From assembly GCF_003325475.1 (NCBI RefSeq), contig NZ_CP029495.1, positions 2,604,001 to 2,668,000 on the forward strand: a DNA stretch of 64,000 nucleotides. Direction: 5' to 3'. Positions 62,121-64,000 of this stretch are shown here, piece after piece; position 1 is the first letter of the stretch, and each line of letters starts with the position of its first letter. Under the pieces are notes generated by a model. It worked only from the letters and a program-made list of their open reading frames with translations, did no database searches and had not been told where the DNA came from. This DNA is from Chromobacterium phragmitis. GTDB lineage: Bacteria > Pseudomonadota > Gammaproteobacteria > Burkholderiales > Chromobacteriaceae. Made by a program: the position numbers and the translations under genes.

Positions 62121-62504
62121 ATGGCGATGGATTGGGCGATGGCTGCCGGGCGCTGGCTGGGTTGGGCCTGGCTGGGCGTGCTGGCGGGATGCGGCGGCGG
62201 CAAGCCGCAGGCGGCCGACCTGCAAAGGGCGGAATCGATGCGGCCGGCCGACGCGAGGCTGGCGGGAAAATACCAGCGTTCCTGCCTGATCTGCCATGGC
62301 AACCAGGCCAGCCAGGCGCCGCTGGCCGGCTTCGCGCCGGCCTGGAAGCCTAGGCTGGAGAAGGGCATGCCGCTGCTGCTGGCCCATGTCCGCGACGGGT
62401 TCAACGCGATGCCGGTGCGCGGCTACTGCAACGATTGCAGCGACGAGGAATTCGGCCGCCTGATCGCCTTCATGGCGGGAGACGGCGGGGAGGGCGCGCG
62501 ATGA
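62121..62504 (+). CDS. c5-type cytochrome c, lipoprotein
   Basis: A 127-residue monohaem cytochrome. A lipobox LAGC (Cys24) indicates a membrane-anchored periplasmic protein; the haem site is CLICH at 55-59 and the axial Met lies in NAMPVRGYCNDC, where the added Cys pair is typical of cytochrome c5-like proteins. GGAGAG precedes the ATG. Its stop overlaps the start of the flavin oxidase gene, so it is the likely electron acceptor of that enzyme. Confidence 0.85.
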   Translation: MAMDWAMAAGRWLGWAWLGVLAGCGGGKPQAADLQRAESMRPADARLAGKYQRSCLICHGNQASQAPLAGFAPAWKPRLEKGMPLLLAHVRDGFNAMPVRGYCNDCSDEEFGRLIAFMAGDGGEGAR

Positions 62505-63892
62505 AGCCGAGGCTGAGCCGCCGCGCGATGCTGCAACTGGGCGGCGGCGCTTTGCTGGGCGCCTGGGCCGCGCAGTCTAGGGCGCCGCTGGCCGCCCCGC
62601 CTGCCGGCGGCTACCGCTGGCGCAACTGGAGCGGGCTGCAAAGCTGCGCCGCGCGGGAACTGGCGACGCCCGGCGACGAGGCCGAGCTGGCGAAGCTGCT
62701 GCATGAGGCGGCCCGGACCGGCGTGCCGCTGCGCTGCGTCGGCGCCGGGCATTCTTTCAGCCCGTTGGTGCCCACAGCCGGCAAGCTGGTGTCGCTGGAC
62801 CGGATGTCCGGGCTGTTGTCGCACGACGCGGCGGCAGGCGAGGCCACCCTGCTGGCCGGCACCCGCATCGGGCTGCTGGCGCGGCTGCTGGACGAAAAGG
62901 GGCTGGCGCTGCGCAACCAGCCGGACATCGACGCGCAATCCTACGCCGGCGCGATCAGCACCGCCACCCATGGCACCGGAGCGGGCTTGCCGGCGCTGCA
63001 CGCCGACGCGCGCGCGCTGAGGCTGTTGACGCCGTCAGGCCTGGCGCTGGATTGCGGCAAGGGGCGGGACGATGACCTCCTGCAGGCGGCGCGGGTGTCG
63101 CTGGGCAGCCTGGGCGTCATCGCGCGCGCCACCGTGGCCGCGTTGCCCGCCTATCATCTGCAGCGCAAGCTGTGGCTGTTGCCGGCGCAGGACATGCTGG
63201 AGGCCGCGCCGGAGCTGGCGCGCCGCCACCGCCATTTCGAATTCTACTATCTGCCGTTCACCGGCTACGCGGCGGCCATCGTCCATGACATCCGTCCGCC
63301 GGGGCCGGCGTCGCGGCCGGCGTCCGCCGACGAGGACATGCTGCGCGAACTGCGCCGGCTGCGCGACTGGCTGGGCGGCATGCCCGCGCTTCGCCGCTGG
63401 ACGGCGCGGCGCTTGATCGACCCGGACCTGAGCGAACTGGCGTTCGACAAATCCTGGCGGCTGCTGTCCACCGTCCGCCCGACCCGCTTCAACGAGAGCG
63501 AGTGGCATGTGCCGCGCGAAGCCGGCATCGCCTGCGTGCGCGAGGTGATCGACAAGCTGGAGCGGCGCAACGACGTATTCTTTCCGCTGGAATTCCGCTT
63601 CGTGAAGGCGGACGACGCCTGGCTCAGCCCCTTTTATCGGCGGGACAGCTGCTCCATCGCCATCCATGCCGCGGCGGGCGAGCCCCATGACTACCTGCTG
63701 ACCGAGATCGCGCCGCTGTTCCGCCGTTACGAAGGCAGGCCGCATTGGGGCAAGCTGCATCCGTACGGCGCGGCGGATTTCGCCGCGCTCTACCCGCGCT
63801 GGAGCGACTTCCTCAAGCTGAGGCGGGAGCTGGATCCCAAGGGCGCGCTGCTCAACCATCACCTGCGCCGCGTGTTCGGCGTGCCGGCATGA
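62501..63892 (+). CDS. Tat-exported FAD-linked oxidoreductase (D-arabinono-1,4-lactone oxidase type)
   Basis: A 463-residue VAO-family flavoprotein. The N-terminus LSRRAMLQLGGGALLGAWAA is a twin-arginine signal. The FAD domain shows CVGAGHSFSPLVPT, LAGTRIGLLARLLDEKGLAL, GAISTATHGTG and SLGSLGVIARATV; the C-terminal domain ends RPHWGKLHPYG and LDPKGALLNHHLRRVFG, as in aldonolactone/alditol oxidases. In the periplasm it could pass electrons to the cytochrome encoded just upstream. The substrate is unknown. It overlaps both neighbours by four bases. Confidence 0.88.
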   Translation: MKPRLSRRAMLQLGGGALLGAWAAQSRAPLAAPPAGGYRWRNWSGLQSCAARELATPGDEAELAKLLHEAARTGVPLRCVGAGHSFSPLVPTAGKLVSLDRMSGLLSHDAAAGEATLLAGTRIGLLARLLDEKGLALRNQPDIDAQSYAGAISTATHGTGAGLPALHADARALRLLTPSGLALDCGKGRDDDLLQAARVSLGSLGVIARATVAALPAYHLQRKLWLLPAQDMLEAAPELARRHRHFEFYYLPFTGYAAAIVHDIRPPGPASRPASADEDMLRELRRLRDWLGGMPALRRWTARRLIDPDLSELAFDKSWRLLSTVRPTRFNESEWHVPREAGIACVREVIDKLERRNDVFFPLEFRFVKADDAWLSPFYRRDSCSIAIHAAAGEPHDYLLTEIAPLFRRYEGRPHWGKLHPYGAADFAALYPRWSDFLKLRRELDPKGALLNHHLRRVFGVPA

Positions 63893-64000
63893 GCGGCCCG
63901 TCGCGCGGCCGCCGCCGCTTGCTGGCGGCCGGGGCGGTCGGCGCGGCGGCGCTCTGGATGGCGCGCCCGGCCAATCGCGGCGCGCCGCACGACGCCTACT
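63889..64000 (+). CDS. N-terminus of an exported protein (gene cut by the window end)
   Basis: The ATG overlaps the oxidase stop. The 37 visible residues contain SRGRRRLLAAGAVGAAALWM, a basic start plus hydrophobic core compatible with a signal peptide, possibly Tat. The rest is outside the window, so no family can be given. It is the third gene of the cytochrome/flavin-oxidase operon. Confidence 0.7.
   Translation, partial: MSGPSRGRRRLLAAGAVGAAALWMARPANRGAPHDAY

Overview
The window is about 64 kb of GC-rich, gene-dense chromosomal DNA. Gene content and protein sequence (ubiE-ubiJ-ubiB, a hom/thrC operon, FlhB/FlhA/FlhF/FlhG/FliA order, a FlgA-FlgM-FlgN set, several chemoreceptors and c-di-GMP enzymes) point to a motile betaproteobacterium of the Neisseriales, most likely Chromobacterium or a close relative. 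This assignment is inference; no 16S rRNA gene is present. There is no prophage, integrase, transposase or CRISPR array; most of the window looks like core chromosome.

Layout. 1-5.6 kb: the 3' part of queA, a DUF971 protein, the ubiquinone genes ubiE-ubiJ-ubiB and a type II NADH dehydrogenase. 5.6-12.5 kb: a long non-coding inverted repeat, an aromatic-acid-type MFS transporter, alaA and the threonine operon hom-(small Cys protein)-thrC. 12.5-18.9 kb: a GDSL autotransporter esterase, flgA-flgM-flgN with a sigma-28-like promoter, a CobD/CbiB-like membrane protein and an RhlE-type helicase with a DEGD motif. 19-21.9 kb: a CDF metal exporter behind a Fur-box-like site, and srkA. 21.9-32.5 kb: a ten-gene chemotaxis operon on the minus strand (CheZ-like membrane protein, cheY, STAS, cheA, mcp, cheW, mcp, cheD, cheB, REC-EAL), lacking cheR. 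32.6-35.1 kb: lysC, then two tRNA clusters facing each other across a strongly G/T-skewed non-coding spacer. 35.2-44.3 kb: an exonuclease/GIY-YIG gene split by an amber codon, a DUF2846 lipoprotein, and the flagellar operon flhB-flhA-flhF-flhG-fliA-motC. 44.4-48.9 kb: thyA-folA, a GntR regulator, ubiG and an MTA/SAH deaminase. 49.1-56 kb: two large membrane-bound PAS/GGDEF/EAL proteins. 56-62 kb: an RNA-repair locus, with rtcR divergent from a sigma-54 promoter, a structured leader carrying two tRNA-like modules, then slipin-rtcB-rlaP. 62.1-64 kb: the start of a cytochrome c / Tat-exported flavin oxidase operon.

Functional themes are respiration (UbiE/J/B/G, NDH-2), aspartate-family amino acids (LysC, Hom, ThrC), motility and chemotaxis with c-di-GMP turnover, and RNA repair. 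The points most worth a second look are the tRNA-like modules in the rtc leader, the DxxxQ CheZ-type motif in the membrane protein heading the chemotaxis operon, the tRNA inverted repeat with its almost A-free spacer, the in-frame amber codon in the exonuclease/GIY-YIG gene, and the degenerate P-loop of FlhG.
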